64,000 bases of DNA, from assembly GCA_040384325.1 (NCBI GenBank), contig JAZKJL010000005.1:248001-312000 (forward strand). Reading direction: 5' to 3'. Below the pieces are notes generated by a model, which was not told the DNA's origin, did not search any database, and was given only the letters and a program-made list of their open reading frames with translations. This DNA is from JACMLX01 sp040384325. GTDB lineage: Bacteria; Gemmatimonadota; Gemmatimonadetes; Gemmatimonadales; Gemmatimonadaceae. Position 1 is the stretch's first letter; every line of letters begins with the position of its first letter. The translations under genes were made by a program, and so were the position numbers. Of the stretch, positions 31,036 to 40,444 are shown piece by piece.

Positions 31036-31932
31036 TCAGCCCCAGGAGCGCGCGATGACGAGCAGCAGCCAGGAGGTGCCCACGCGGTGGAAGATGTAGG
31101 TGCCGCCACCATTGCTGGTGGACAGCGCGCTGCCATCACGGTGCTCCATCGGGCGATGCACCGTGACCACCGCATACTCCTTCCACAACATCGCCGCCGA
31201 CACGCGCGTGTATGCCATCACCGCGCTCGTGTCGTGCAGCTCCTTCGAGGCCCAGAAGCGCGTGCGCAATGCTGCCAGGCCGCGGTCCCCGAAGACGAGG
31301 TTGGTGGTGATGCCACGTTGCGCCGGCAGCGACAGCCCGGTGACCAGCGGCAGCACGTAACTGGCGGTGTCGCCGCGCGCATTGACCAGGCAGCGCCCGG
31401 TGGTCGCATCGGTCACCTGCTCCGTCAGCCCGGCCGCAATCGCCTCACGTCCTGCCTTGCCAGTCCACACGTCCCAGCGCGGCCGCTCGCGACCCGTCTC
31501 CCAGTTCACCACCGTGCGGAGTAGCTCGCGTCCTTCCGGCGAGTCGAGCGGCGCATCCACGGCGTAGGCCTGGATCAGCTTCTCGAACTTGTCCACCAGG
31601 TCGGCCGTCGCCTCGCGCATCGCATCGGTGCTGTCGCGCGGAAAGGCGCGCAGCCAGCCGTCGTTGCAGCGATCCTGGCCGATGTCGGTGAAGTCCGACG
31701 CGCGCAGCAACTGCTCGCGATAATCGTGGGCGAGGTCCACCGCGGCTTCCAGCTCGCTCTGCGGACCGCGGCCCAGCAGCGTCACTGCGGAGCCACTCAG
31801 GATGCGGGGACGGAGTCCGCTCTCGGGCAGCGCGCCGGACCGGCCGCACCCCGACAACGCGCCCATCGCGAATGCCGCTCCCGCGAAGGACACCGACCCC
31901 ACTGACCGCCACCGGCGCACACGTCCGCTCAT
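31036..31932 (-). CDS. Lipoprotein of unknown function
   Basis: 298 residues from the ATG at 31932, chosen because it begins a lipoprotein signal (FAMGALSGCGRSG) and because TATCTT lies 7 bases upstream. The protein is mixed alpha/beta, with GQDRCNDGWLRAFPRDSTDA and an NTF2-like C-terminal part (TRVSAAMLWKEYAVVTVHRP, GTYIFHRVGTSWLLLVIARSWG). No family is recognised with confidence. It is 28 bases upstream of the MscS-like gene's stop on the same strand, but order and promoter suggest separate transcripts. Confidence 0.7.
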   Translation of the reverse strand: MSGRVRRWRSVGSVSFAGAAFAMGALSGCGRSGALPESGLRPRILSGSAVTLLGRGPQSELEAAVDLAHDYREQLLRASDFTDIGQDRCNDGWLRAFPRDSTDAMREATADLVDKFEKLIQAYAVDAPLDSPEGRELLRTVVNWETGRERPRWDVWTGKAGREAIAAGLTEQVTDATTGRCLVNARGDTASYVLPLVTGLSLPAQRGITTNLVFGDRGLAALRTRFWASKELHDTSAVMAYTRVSAAMLWKEYAVVTVHRPMEHRDGSALSTSNGGGTYIFHRVGTSWLLLVIARSWG

Positions 31933-31945
31933 GACGGTGAAGATA
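31933..31945 (-). promoter_or_regulatory. Probable leaderless -10 of lipoprotein gene
   Basis: Minus strand TATCTT-CACCGTC-ATG, a spacing of 7 instead of 6. No Shine-Dalgarno. Confidence 0.45.
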
Positions 31946-31960
31946 CCGCTGGCACCACCG

Positions 31961-32734
31961 TCAGGACAGCCGCGCCGCCCCACCGCCAGCCCCGACCGGC
32001 GCCCGATCCTCGTCATCATCGGCCAGCTCCTGGTCGATCTCCGCCTCTTCCGCCGCGACCTCCGCATCGATCGCCGCCTTCTCCCGCTGATACCGCGCCC
32101 ACCAGGTCCGCGTCACCTCGCCCGCCAGGTCGCGATTGCCCAGCCCGAACGCCAGCGCCAGGGCCAGCGCCACCGCGCCGAACAGGATCGCGAAGGCGGT
32201 GGTCACGATGTCGGTGGCCACGCCCAGCTCCTGCAGCGCCATGAAGATCGCCAGCACCACGATCCCGCCGCGGCCTACCCGCGCCAGCGTCGGGCCGCCG
32301 TGCAGCGCCCCGGCCGCCGCCAGCAGCAACCCTTCCACGAAGCCGCCCAGCACGATGCCCACGATCACGATCACGATCGCCGCGATGATGCTCGGGATGT
32401 AGCTGACGAGTTCGGCAAAGACATCGTTCAGCGACTGCAGTCCGGCCGCCGTCGAGGCGACCAGCAGCACGCCGAACATCACCGACCAGAACACGATGTT
32501 GCCGAACACCCGCGACGGGTTCACCTGGTGCCCGGCGTGCTCCACCGCCTGCATCACGCCGCCGCGCCGCAGCAGGTCGTTGACGCTCAGCTTCCGCAGC
32601 AGCCGTTCCACGCCGCGCTGGATCAGCTTCGCCAGCAGATAGCCGGCAAGCAGGATCACGATCGCGCCCAGCAAGGCGGGCACGATCTCACCCAGCGTGG
32701 CGAAGCTGTCCTGCAGTCGGGTCAGGAAATCCAT
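31961..32734 (-). CDS. Small MscS-like membrane protein (conserved TM-helix repeats)
   Basis: 257 residues from the ATG at 32734 (MDFLTRL). Four to five membrane segments: about 10-35 (LGEIVPALLGAIVILLAGYL), 75-100, 115-140 (IPSIIAAIVIVIVGIVLGGF), 160-180 and 190-215 (FAILFGAVALALALAFGLG, a pore-helix-like Gly/Ala stretch). An acidic cytoplasmic tail follows. This matches small proteins with the MscS-associated TM_helix repeat, lacking the large MscS beta domain. It may form a channel, not certainly mechanosensitive. TAACTT at 32787-32792 (minus strand) is a likely -10 with a ~45-base UTR. Confidence 0.8.
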   Translation of the reverse strand: MDFLTRLQDSFATLGEIVPALLGAIVILLAGYLLAKLIQRGVERLLRKLSVNDLLRRGGVMQAVEHAGHQVNPSRVFGNIVFWSVMFGVLLVASTAAGLQSLNDVFAELVSYIPSIIAAIVIVIVGIVLGGFVEGLLLAAAGALHGGPTLARVGRGGIVVLAIFMALQELGVATDIVTTAFAILFGAVALALALAFGLGNRDLAGEVTRTWWARYQREKAAIDAEVAAEEAEIDQELADDDEDRAPVGAGGGAARLS

Positions 32735-32888
32735 GTCGTTCGGCGGCTGTGGGCGGGCGACACCCCGCAGGGCGCGCCATCGCATGAAGTTAGCACGTCA
32801 AGGGTCGGGCGTGGGCAGGGCCCGGTGCACGCCGCAATCGGTCGCGCACGACCCCGTACGCAGCATCATGACGTGCCGCACCCGACCC

Positions 32889-33137
32889 TCAGTTTCGCGT
32901 GCCCCGCTTGAGATCGAAGATCGCAGAGCGACGACATGCCGGGCACACGAACCAGTCGCGCTTCCGCTGGTAGCCCAGCCCGAACGACCCCCCGCCGATG
33001 CCCTTCCGCGTCATCGCCGGATGCGCCGCGCACCGCGGACAGTGCGGCACCGACTCCGCCAGCACGGAAGCTCGGATCGCCGCCTGCTCGGCCAGCGAAT
33101 ACTGCGCCGGACCGTCGTCGGTGGGCCGATCGGTCAC
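32889..33137 (-). CDS. Small zinc-ribbon protein coupled to MDR oxidoreductase
   Basis: 82 residues from the GTG at 33137, which overlaps the oxidoreductase stop as GTGA, so translation is coupled. Two CxxC pairs, HCPRCAAHP and FVCPACRRS, about 30 residues apart, form a zinc ribbon; the protein is otherwise basic. The function is unknown. A longer in-frame reading upstream is inside the oxidoreductase and is rejected. Coupling suggests a role with that enzyme or just shared expression. Confidence 0.75.
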   Translation of the reverse strand: MTDRPTDDGPAQYSLAEQAAIRASVLAESVPHCPRCAAHPAMTRKGIGGGSFGLGYQRKRDWFVCPACRRSAIFDLKRGTRN

Positions 33138-34174
33138 GCGGCCACCTGGATCACGACCTTCCCGAACTGCTGTCCGCTCTGCAAGCGCGCATAGGCCGCC
33201 GACGCGTCGGCGAGAGGAAACACCGAATCCACCGGCGGCCGCAGACCACCCGCCTGAAATTCCGCGGAGACCGCCGCCCACTCCGACTCACTCCCCATCG
33301 TCGAGCCGGAAATCGTCCACTGGTTCATGAACAGCCGACGCACGTCGGTCTCCACCATCGGCCCACTGGTGCCGCCGCAGGTGACCAGCCGGCCGCCGCG
33401 CCCCAGCGACGCCAGCGAGCGCTTCCACGTGGCGGTCCCGACGCTGTCGATCACCACGTCCACGCCGCGCTTGCCGGTCGCCGTACGGATCAGCGCCGGC
33501 ACGTCCTCGGTCGCGTGGTTCAGCAGGTGCGTGGCACCAAGGGCGCGCGCACGCTCCAGCTTGGCAGGGTCGCTCGACGTGACCCAGGTCGTGGCGCCAC
33601 GAGCGAGCGCGAGCTGCAGCGCCGCCAGTGCCACTCCGCCGCCAATGCCCCACAGCAGCACCTGCTCGCCCGCCTGCACCCGTGCCTTCCCCACCAGCAT
33701 CCGGTACGCCGTGAGCGACGCCAGGCCGAAACCCGCCCGCTCCGCCGCCGGCACGTCGGCCGGCACCACCGTCAGATTCCACTCCGGCACCACGCAGAAC
33801 TCCGCCGCCGTGCCCGGCCGGTGCTCGCCCATGATGCCGTACTTGAGGCACAGCGGCTGCTGCTCGGCCAGGCAATAGGCGCAGGTCCGGCAGCTGACGC
33901 CCGGGTTCACCACCACCGTGTCACCCACGCGCACCCGTGTCACCGCCGCTCCCACCGACTCCACCACACCGGTCGCGTCCGCCACCGGGACCCAATCCGG
34001 TGCCAGCGTCAGTCCCGGCCAGCCTGCCAGCACGAAGAGGTCGAGCCGGTTCAATGCCACGGCATCGATGCGCAGCCGCACGGCATGTGGCCCGTCCAGC
34101 GCCGGCATCGGCAGGTCGTCACGGACCGACAGCTGCTCGAGTCCACCATGCCCTGCCAGTACCAGTGCGCGCAT
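33134..34174 (-). CDS. Zinc-binding MDR-family alcohol dehydrogenase/quinone oxidoreductase-like enzyme
   Basis: 346 residues, standard MDR length. The GroES-like domain has the structural zinc Cys set in VSCRTCAYCLAEQQPLC. The Rossmann domain has LLWGIGGGVALAALQLA in place of the usual GxGxxG, then VDVVIDSVGTATW. It should be an NAD(P)H-dependent oxidoreductase; the substrate is unclear. The C-terminal PLADASAAYARLQSGQQFGKVVI is typical. It is divergent from sucB across 111 bases that carry TATGAT at 34199-34204 on the plus strand. Confidence 0.9.
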   Translation of the reverse strand: MRALVLAGHGGLEQLSVRDDLPMPALDGPHAVRLRIDAVALNRLDLFVLAGWPGLTLAPDWVPVADATGVVESVGAAVTRVRVGDTVVVNPGVSCRTCAYCLAEQQPLCLKYGIMGEHRPGTAAEFCVVPEWNLTVVPADVPAAERAGFGLASLTAYRMLVGKARVQAGEQVLLWGIGGGVALAALQLALARGATTWVTSSDPAKLERARALGATHLLNHATEDVPALIRTATGKRGVDVVIDSVGTATWKRSLASLGRGGRLVTCGGTSGPMVETDVRRLFMNQWTISGSTMGSESEWAAVSAEFQAGGLRPPVDSVFPLADASAAYARLQSGQQFGKVVIQVAA

Positions 34175-34285
34175 CGCGATCTGCCGTGTCGTGTGGGTTA
34201 TGATTCTCGCGCGCGCGGCTCCTCGCGCCGAGCGCCATCGTCCAGCGCGTTCTCCCGCGCCTCCATCGGAACAGGATCCTCGCGA

Positions 34286-35596
34286 ATGATAGCGATCAAG
34301 GTGCCACCGCTCGGCGAATCGATCGTCGAAGCGACCGTGTCACGCTGGCTCAAGCAGGAGGGCGATGCCGTCGTTGCGGGCGAGACCCTCGTCGAACTCG
34401 AAACCGACAAGATCACGGTCGAGGTGCCGGCGCTGAAGGCCGGTGTGCTCTCCGCGCGGTCGCGTGCCGAAGGCGACGTGGTCGCCGTGGACGACGTGCT
34501 GGGCCAGCTCGACGAGTCGGGCGCCGGTGCCACCGTGGCCTCCGCCACCACCGCCGATGATCCGCCGCCACCGAAGGATCCAGCCGACGGCCCCACCCCG
34601 GTGCCGGTGATGATGACCACGTCGTCCACCGAGACCGCCGATCCGGTGCCGCCGCCGAAGGATCCGGGCGACGGGCCGTCGCCGGTCCCGACGATGCTCA
34701 AGTCCGCACCCGCAGCGCGTCGCACCGCCGACGAAGCCGGCGTGGACATCAGCAAGGTCGAGGGCACTGGGCGCGGTGGTGTGGTCAGCAAGACCGACGT
34801 CGTCAATGCGGTCGCCGCCGGTGCAAAGCCCGCCGCAGCACCGGCCGCACCCGCCCCGCCGGCTGCGAAGTCGGCGCCGGCTGCGCCCGCGCGCACCGGT
34901 GAGCGCGAGACGCGCGAGAAGATGACCACGCGTCGCAAGCGCATCGCCGAGAACCTGCTTCAGGCGCAGCACAACACCGCGCACCTGACCACGTTCAACG
35001 AGATCGACATGAGCGCCACCACCGCGCTCCGTGCGCGTCTCAAGGACAAGGTCGAGAAGGAGCACGGCGTCAAGCTGAGCTTCATGCCGTTCTTCGTGAA
35101 GGCCGCCACCAGTGCACTCAAGGCCTTCCCGCTCGTCAACGCGCAGATCGACGGCGACAGCATCGTCTACAAGCACTACGTGAACATGGGCATCGCCGTC
35201 GCCAGCGAGGCCGGCCTGGTGGTGCCGAACGTCAAGGATGCCGACACCAAGGGCATGCTGGCGATCAGCCGTGACATCGCCGCCCTCGCCACCAAGGCGC
35301 GGAACGGCAAGCTGGCGATGGACGACCTCACCGGCGGCACCTTCACCATCACCAACGGTGGCGTGTTCGGCTCGCTCATCTCGACGCCGATCATCAACTA
35401 CCCGCAGGTCGCCATCCTCGGCCTGCACAAGACGCAGGATCGTCCGGTTGCCATCGACGGCAAGGTCGAGATCCGCCCGATGATGTACGTGGCACTGAGC
35501 TACGACCATCGCGTCATCGACGGGCAGCAGGCCGTGCTCTTCCTCGTCCGGATCAAGGAGTTGATGGAAGATCCGGCCAGCATGCTGGTGGAGTAG
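34286..35596 (+). CDS. sucB: Dihydrolipoyllysine succinyltransferase, E2 of 2-oxoglutarate dehydrogenase
   Basis: 436 residues from the ATG at 34286. The lipoyl domain (1-76) has lipoyl-Lys42 in LETDKITVEV. The linker holds two copies of a PPPKDPxDGPxPVPxM unit. The E1/E3-binding domain is near 150-180 (ARRTADEAGVDISKVEGTGR). The catalytic domain ends with SYDHRVIDGQQAV, carrying the catalytic His and Asp. PPLGESIVEATVSRWLKQ is close to SucB, so the 2-oxoglutarate complex is most likely. lpdA follows 3 bases later; the E1 gene is not in the window. Confidence 0.92.
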   Translation: MIAIKVPPLGESIVEATVSRWLKQEGDAVVAGETLVELETDKITVEVPALKAGVLSARSRAEGDVVAVDDVLGQLDESGAGATVASATTADDPPPPKDPADGPTPVPVMMTTSSTETADPVPPPKDPGDGPSPVPTMLKSAPAARRTADEAGVDISKVEGTGRGGVVSKTDVVNAVAAGAKPAAAPAAPAPPAAKSAPAAPARTGERETREKMTTRRKRIAENLLQAQHNTAHLTTFNEIDMSATTALRARLKDKVEKEHGVKLSFMPFFVKAATSALKAFPLVNAQIDGDSIVYKHYVNMGIAVASEAGLVVPNVKDADTKGMLAISRDIAALATKARNGKLAMDDLTGGTFTITNGGVFGSLISTPIINYPQVAILGLHKTQDRPVAIDGKVEIRPMMYVALSYDHRVIDGQQAVLFLVRIKELMEDPASMLVE

Positions 35597-35599
35597 CGC

Positions 35600-37012
<1,413 letters not shown>

Positions 37013-37036
37013 CCGTGCATGTGCAGGCGTGGCGAT

Positions 37037-37070
37037 CACGGCGCCGGGGCTCACCAGCTCCGGCGCCGTG
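37037..37070 (+). terminator. Terminator hairpin after lpdA
   Basis: CACGGCGCCGGGGCT pairs with AGCTCCGGCGCCGTG (15 bp including one G-U) around the CACC tetraloop, followed by TCACGTTTCG. It lies 24 bases after the lpdA stop. Confidence 0.65.
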
Positions 37071-37118
37071 TCACGTTTCGTCGCCAGCCATTCCGCACCG
37101 CACCTTTCCCTGCCGCGC

Positions 37119-38279
37119 ATGACACTCGCCACGCCACTGCCGATCACGGCCTCCCTCGCCGAATACCAGGCCCAGGCCGACGCCCTGCATGCGGCCTACG
37201 TCGCGCGCGACCGGTCGGCATTGCAGCTGATCGGCAACCTGCATCCGCGCTTCCTCGATCCTGAGGTGACGTGGAAGCCACTCTTCGCCAGCGACGAGGA
37301 GATCATCGCCGCCGGGCTGACACTCGATGATGCGCGGCTGGTGGTTGCACGCTGCTACACCTTCCTCGACTGGCCGTCACTCGAGACGCTGGTCACCGCC
37401 GTCGCCGACACACAGTCGCCGGTGCATCGCTTCGAGCATGCGGTGGAAGCGGTGATCGATGGGGACCTGACGTCGCTCCGTCGCTTGCTGGCGGCGGATC
37501 CGTCGCTGGTGCACGCCCGGTCGACGCGCGTCACCTGCCAGGATCCGCCGGTGCATGGCGCCACGCTGCTGCACTACGTGGCCGCCAACGGCGTGGAAGG
37601 GTATCGCCAGCGGTCACCGGGCAACGCGGTGACGGTGGCGACGATGCTGCTCGATGCCGGTGCAGACGTGAATGCGCTGGCGCAGATGTACGGCGGCGAC
37701 TGTGCCACGCTGCCGATGCTGATCTCCAGCAGCCCTCCGGCGGACGTCGGCGTGCAGGTGCCGCTGGTACACCTGCTGCTGGATCGCGGGGCGGCGATCG
37801 ATGGCGTGGGGGAGTCGAACTGGCACTCGCCGGTGCGCACCGCGCTGCTGTTCGGCTTCATCGAGGCGGCAGCGGCCGTGGTGGCCCACGGGGCGCGCGT
37901 CGACTCGCTGCAGATCGCGGCCGGACTCGGCGACCTGGCGCGCGTGCGCGAATTGCTGCCGACCGCGGATGGCGACGAGTTGCAGGCCGCACTGGCACTG
38001 GCCGCGCACAACGACCGCGTCGCGATCGTCGCGGTGCTGCTGGATGCGGGCGCCGATCCGAACGCGTTCAACCCGGAGGGCATGCACGCCCACGCCACGC
38101 CCCTGCACGGCGCCGCCGGCAGCGGCTACGTGCGCCTGGTGGCGCTGCTCCTGTCACGTGGCGCGCGCACCGACATCCGCGATACGCTGTGGGACGGCAC
38201 GCCGCGCGGCTGGGCGGAGCATGGCGGGCAGTACGAAGTGCTGGGGTTGCTGGATGCGGCGTCTCAGCGGGCGGAGTAA
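37119..38279 (+). CDS. Ankyrin-repeat protein
   Basis: 386 residues from the ATG at 37119; the frame is open from 37029 but that part lies in the lpdA terminator. No signal peptide, so it is cytoplasmic. Residues about 1-105 are a helical domain. Ankyrin repeats follow: ATLLHYVAANGVEGYRQ...TMLLDAGADVNAL, LVHLLLDRGAAID, VAVLLDAGADPNAF and ATPLHGAAGSGYVRLVALLLSRGARTDI. Ankyrin proteins mediate protein-protein contacts; the partner cannot be inferred. No neighbour is functionally linked. Confidence 0.88.
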   Translation: MTLATPLPITASLAEYQAQADALHAAYVARDRSALQLIGNLHPRFLDPEVTWKPLFASDEEIIAAGLTLDDARLVVARCYTFLDWPSLETLVTAVADTQSPVHRFEHAVEAVIDGDLTSLRRLLAADPSLVHARSTRVTCQDPPVHGATLLHYVAANGVEGYRQRSPGNAVTVATMLLDAGADVNALAQMYGGDCATLPMLISSSPPADVGVQVPLVHLLLDRGAAIDGVGESNWHSPVRTALLFGFIEAAAAVVAHGARVDSLQIAAGLGDLARVRELLPTADGDELQAALALAAHNDRVAIVAVLLDAGADPNAFNPEGMHAHATPLHGAAGSGYVRLVALLLSRGARTDIRDTLWDGTPRGWAEHGGQYEVLGLLDAASQRAE

Positions 38280-38314
38280 TGGCGCTTCGCTTCTCACCCC
38301 TCAGGCAGCAGGCG

Positions 38315-38848
38315 CTACCGCGGTGCGGTCAACGCGTGTGACCCTGCGGTGCGATCGAGCGGAACGGTGCGCCAGCGCTCGCGTCCACCGAGCCCGATTA
38401 AGCCGCCGGTGACCGTCGTCAGTGTGGTAAGCAGCACGCTGCCGAGTGCAGCGATTCGGGTGCCCGTGTTGTAAGTGTCGTCGTTTCTGCGGTCAGTTAC
38501 TACGCCGATCGCCATCAGGCCTGCCGACAGGCCGAGTCCGACCAGCGCACCGCGCCCGGCGCCGCCGCGAAAGGCCTGACCGGCAGTGCGACGGGAATCG
38601 GAGACCTGCAGTCGGCGTATGTCCGTCAGTGGAATCCGCGTCAAATGCGTGCGGTCGTCGAATGCCGAGAGCACGAGACGGAGCGAATCACTGGTCACGA
38701 GTGCGCCGCGTATTGTCGCGGGAATTCCGGTAAGGCGCTCGACTCGAACAGTGGCGCCCGACCGCAATCCAGACGCATGCTGCGCGCCTGCTGTGTGTGA
38801 AAGTAGCGTTGCGGCGAGGAGCAACCCAACGGACGAGCGCACGTTCAT
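38315..38848 (-). CDS. Exported protein of unknown function with glycine-rich membrane segment
   Basis: 177 residues with signal peptide MNVRSSVGLLLAATLLSHTAGAQ. Residues 30-85 look like a small beta domain (GATVRVERLTGIPATIRGAL, LTDIRRLQVSDSR). A Gly/Ala-rich hydrophobic region (about 92-118, and 135-152) may insert in the membrane. The ATG overlaps the stop of the upstream 65-residue gene (ATGA), so the two form a coupled operon. Codon use and AT content here (38.3-39.0 kb) differ slightly from neighbours. Confidence 0.75.
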   Translation of the reverse strand: MNVRSSVGLLLAATLLSHTAGAQHASGLRSGATVRVERLTGIPATIRGALVTSDSLRLVLSAFDDRTHLTRIPLTDIRRLQVSDSRRTAGQAFRGGAGRGALVGLGLSAGLMAIGVVTDRRNDDTYNTGTRIAALGSVLLTTLTTVTGGLIGLGGRERWRTVPLDRTAGSHALTAPR

Positions 38849-39042
38849 CGCGACTGCTCGTGCGATACGATTCGGACGACTCGCACAAAACCTTTGCCGG
38901 CCTCACCGAGTCCTTCGCGGTGGCGTGCGATGAGATCGAGCGTTCGGTCGAGCCGCTCCTGCGGAGTCAGGAGGCGTAATGCGACCCGCTCGGCCTCGGC
39001 GGCCTGCGCGTGCGACGCGTTGATCACCACGACTCGCTCCAT
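38845..39042 (-). CDS. Small helical protein heading a two-gene leaderless operon
   Basis: 65 residues, basic and mostly helical (AEAERVALRLLTPQERLDRT, LDLIARHREGLGEAGKGFVR). It is supported as a real gene by a TAGTTT element exactly 6 bases before the ATG and by the ATGA overlap with the next gene. No known family is recognised. The PQERLDRTLDLI pattern is reminiscent of small proteins encoded beside nucleotidyltransferase or toxin genes, but the partner here is an exported protein, so no function is proposed. Confidence 0.65.
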   Translation of the reverse strand: MERVVVINASHAQAAEAERVALRLLTPQERLDRTLDLIARHREGLGEAGKGFVRVVRIVSHEQSR

Positions 39043-39054
39043 GCTCGGAAACTA
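39043..39054 (-). promoter_or_regulatory. Leaderless -10 element of two-gene operon
   Basis: Minus strand TAGTTT-CCGAGC-ATG, with exact 6-base spacing and no Shine-Dalgarno. Confidence 0.6.
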
Positions 39055-39150
39055 GCGCGAGGGGTCCGAGGTCCACACTCGGCGTCGCCTCTAGACCGCC
39101 GACGTGGCGGTAGTCGGCACAACGACGCGTCTCACCTGCCGAAGCAAAAC

Positions 39151-39182
39151 GCGGGGCGGCGATCCGAAGATCACCGCCCCGC
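39151..39182 (-). terminator. Terminator hairpin of sigma/regulator operon
   Basis: GCGGGGCGGCGATC pairs with GATCACCGCCCCGC with a single mismatch around CGAA, 38 bases downstream of the regulator stop on the minus strand. On that strand it is followed by GTTTTGC. Confidence 0.6.
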
Positions 39183-39219
39183 ATTCGTGCTGCGTGACGT
39201 CGCCAGTGGCGACGGTGCG

Positions 39220-39699
39220 TCAGAGCATCCGTGACAGCATCGCGCCCAGCGCCATGAACACCACCGCCAGCACGGCCAGCACGACCGGCTGCAGCGTGAT
39301 GCCCGACGACGTGGCGTTGGCCGCAGCGGTCTGCGTCGCCAAGGCCCGCTCCGTCTGCACGTCCGGCGTCGCGACACGACGCGTCGGGGTGGCGGCCGGC
39401 AGCGCGTTCATGATCTGCGCCGCCACGTGGGCCGGCGTGCGTACTTCCTTCCGGGCCGAGGCCTCGCGGCTGATCTTCGACCAGAGTTCCGCTTCCGGCG
39501 TCAGCTGGTTGTTCGCCAGACGCGGCGCCGGCGCATCGCCGTCAAGCCAGGCGTTCAGCGCCGCCATGGCGCCATCGGCGCGCAGCGGGACTTCACGATC
39601 TGCAACCGGACGGTCACCCAGCGGCCGGGCCGCCGAGGGCTGGTTGACCTCACGGTCACCACGAGCGCCTTCCGGGTTCGGTGTCATATCCATGTTCAT
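39220..39699 (-). CDS. Membrane-anchored anti-sigma-like regulator
   Basis: 159 residues from the ATG at 39699, overlapping the sigma gene stop as ATGA. Residues 1-40 are disordered. Residues 45-100 hold a helical region (AALNAWLDGDAPAPRL, ELWSKISREASARKEVRTPA, VAAQIMNALPAATP) typical of short regulators paired with ECF factors. One C-terminal membrane helix (LQPVVLAVLAVVFMALGAMLSRML) follows. The HxxxCxxC zinc site of ZAS anti-sigma factors is absent. Coupling and layout support a cognate anti-sigma role, which is an inference. Confidence 0.7.
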   Translation of the reverse strand: MNMDMTPNPEGARGDREVNQPSAARPLGDRPVADREVPLRADGAMAALNAWLDGDAPAPRLANNQLTPEAELWSKISREASARKEVRTPAHVAAQIMNALPAATPTRRVATPDVQTERALATQTAAANATSSGITLQPVVLAVLAVVFMALGAMLSRML

Positions 39700-40271
39700 G
39701 CGTACTTCTCCTCGAGAAGAGCCTGCAGCGCTTCGCGTGCACGATGCACACGCATCTTGAGCGCGCCGACGGTAGAGTCGAGCATTTCGGCCATCTCCTC
39801 GTACGACCGACCTTCGACGTGCTTCATCACGAAGGCCTCCCGCAACGACGGCGACAGCTGGCCAAGGGCCCAATCGAGGTCGACGCGAAGCTCACTGCGA
39901 TCAAGCTCCTCGTCCGGCGTCGTCAGGTGTGACGGCTGATCATCCTCTTCGTAACTCACGTGCGTGCGACGGATGTTCTTGAGCCAATCCTTGCACCCGT
40001 TCGCTACGATTCGGAAAATCCATGCATCGAACCGGCCCCGCACCTCACCGAGGTGCGAAAACGCCTTGATGAACGAGGCCTGCATGATGTCCTCGGCGAC
40101 ATCAGGGCTGCCCGTCATGTTCAACGCATGTCGATACAGCGGATCGCTGTATTTCGTCACCAGGACCGCAAACGCTTCGCGATCACCCGCCAGCACGCGA
40201 GCAATCGAACGAGCGTCTACGTCTGCCTGCTCGGCGATGTCGGCCGGAACTGTTTGAGAGGGAGTTTGCAC
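39696..40271 (-). CDS. ECF (sigma-24/RpoE-like) RNA polymerase sigma factor
   Basis: 191 residues from the GTG at 40271. Sigma region 2 runs from AFAVLVTKYSDPLYRHALNMTG through DVAEDIMQASFIKAFSHL to FDAWIFRIVANGCKDWLKN. Region 4 has LSPSLREAFVMKHVEGRSYEEMAEMLDSTVGALKMRVHRAREAL. Upstream ATGs at 40310 and 40322 are in frame. The GTG is preferred because TATCGT lies exactly 6 bases before it and TTGTGG is 18 bases further up, the leaderless layout seen elsewhere in the window. It is translationally coupled to the membrane regulator downstream. Confidence 0.9.
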   Translation of the reverse strand: MQTPSQTVPADIAEQADVDARSIARVLAGDREAFAVLVTKYSDPLYRHALNMTGSPDVAEDIMQASFIKAFSHLGEVRGRFDAWIFRIVANGCKDWLKNIRRTHVSYEEDDQPSHLTTPDEELDRSELRVDLDWALGQLSPSLREAFVMKHVEGRSYEEMAEMLDSTVGALKMRVHRAREALQALLEEKYA

Positions 40272-40307
40272 GACGGCACGATAACCACCGTGCGACTCCC
40301 CCCACAA
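40272..40307 (-). promoter_or_regulatory. Leaderless promoter of ECF sigma gene
   Basis: Minus strand TTGTGG, 18-base spacer, TATCGT, GCCGTC, then GTG. It could be read by the housekeeping sigma or be autoregulated. Confidence 0.5.
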
Positions 40308-40444
40308 CATCCGGCGCGGCATCACGAGTGTTCCCATGGCACCATGCAGACGACACATCATCCCGGGCGTCACACGACGACGGCAGCCGGGAGCCTCGCC
40401 GCACTTCGGATCGTCGCGTCAGCGACCGACACTCACCGGGTGGC

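Noticed and set aside
32801..32890. 9-base inverted repeat (AGGGTCGGG / CCCGACCCT) around the 32.8-kb gap
   Set aside because: Arms are short and 72 bases apart; such pairs are expected by chance in this base composition.
37029..37118. Upstream start for the ankyrin gene
   Set aside because: It would place the coding start inside the lpdA terminator hairpin; the ATG at 37119 fits better.
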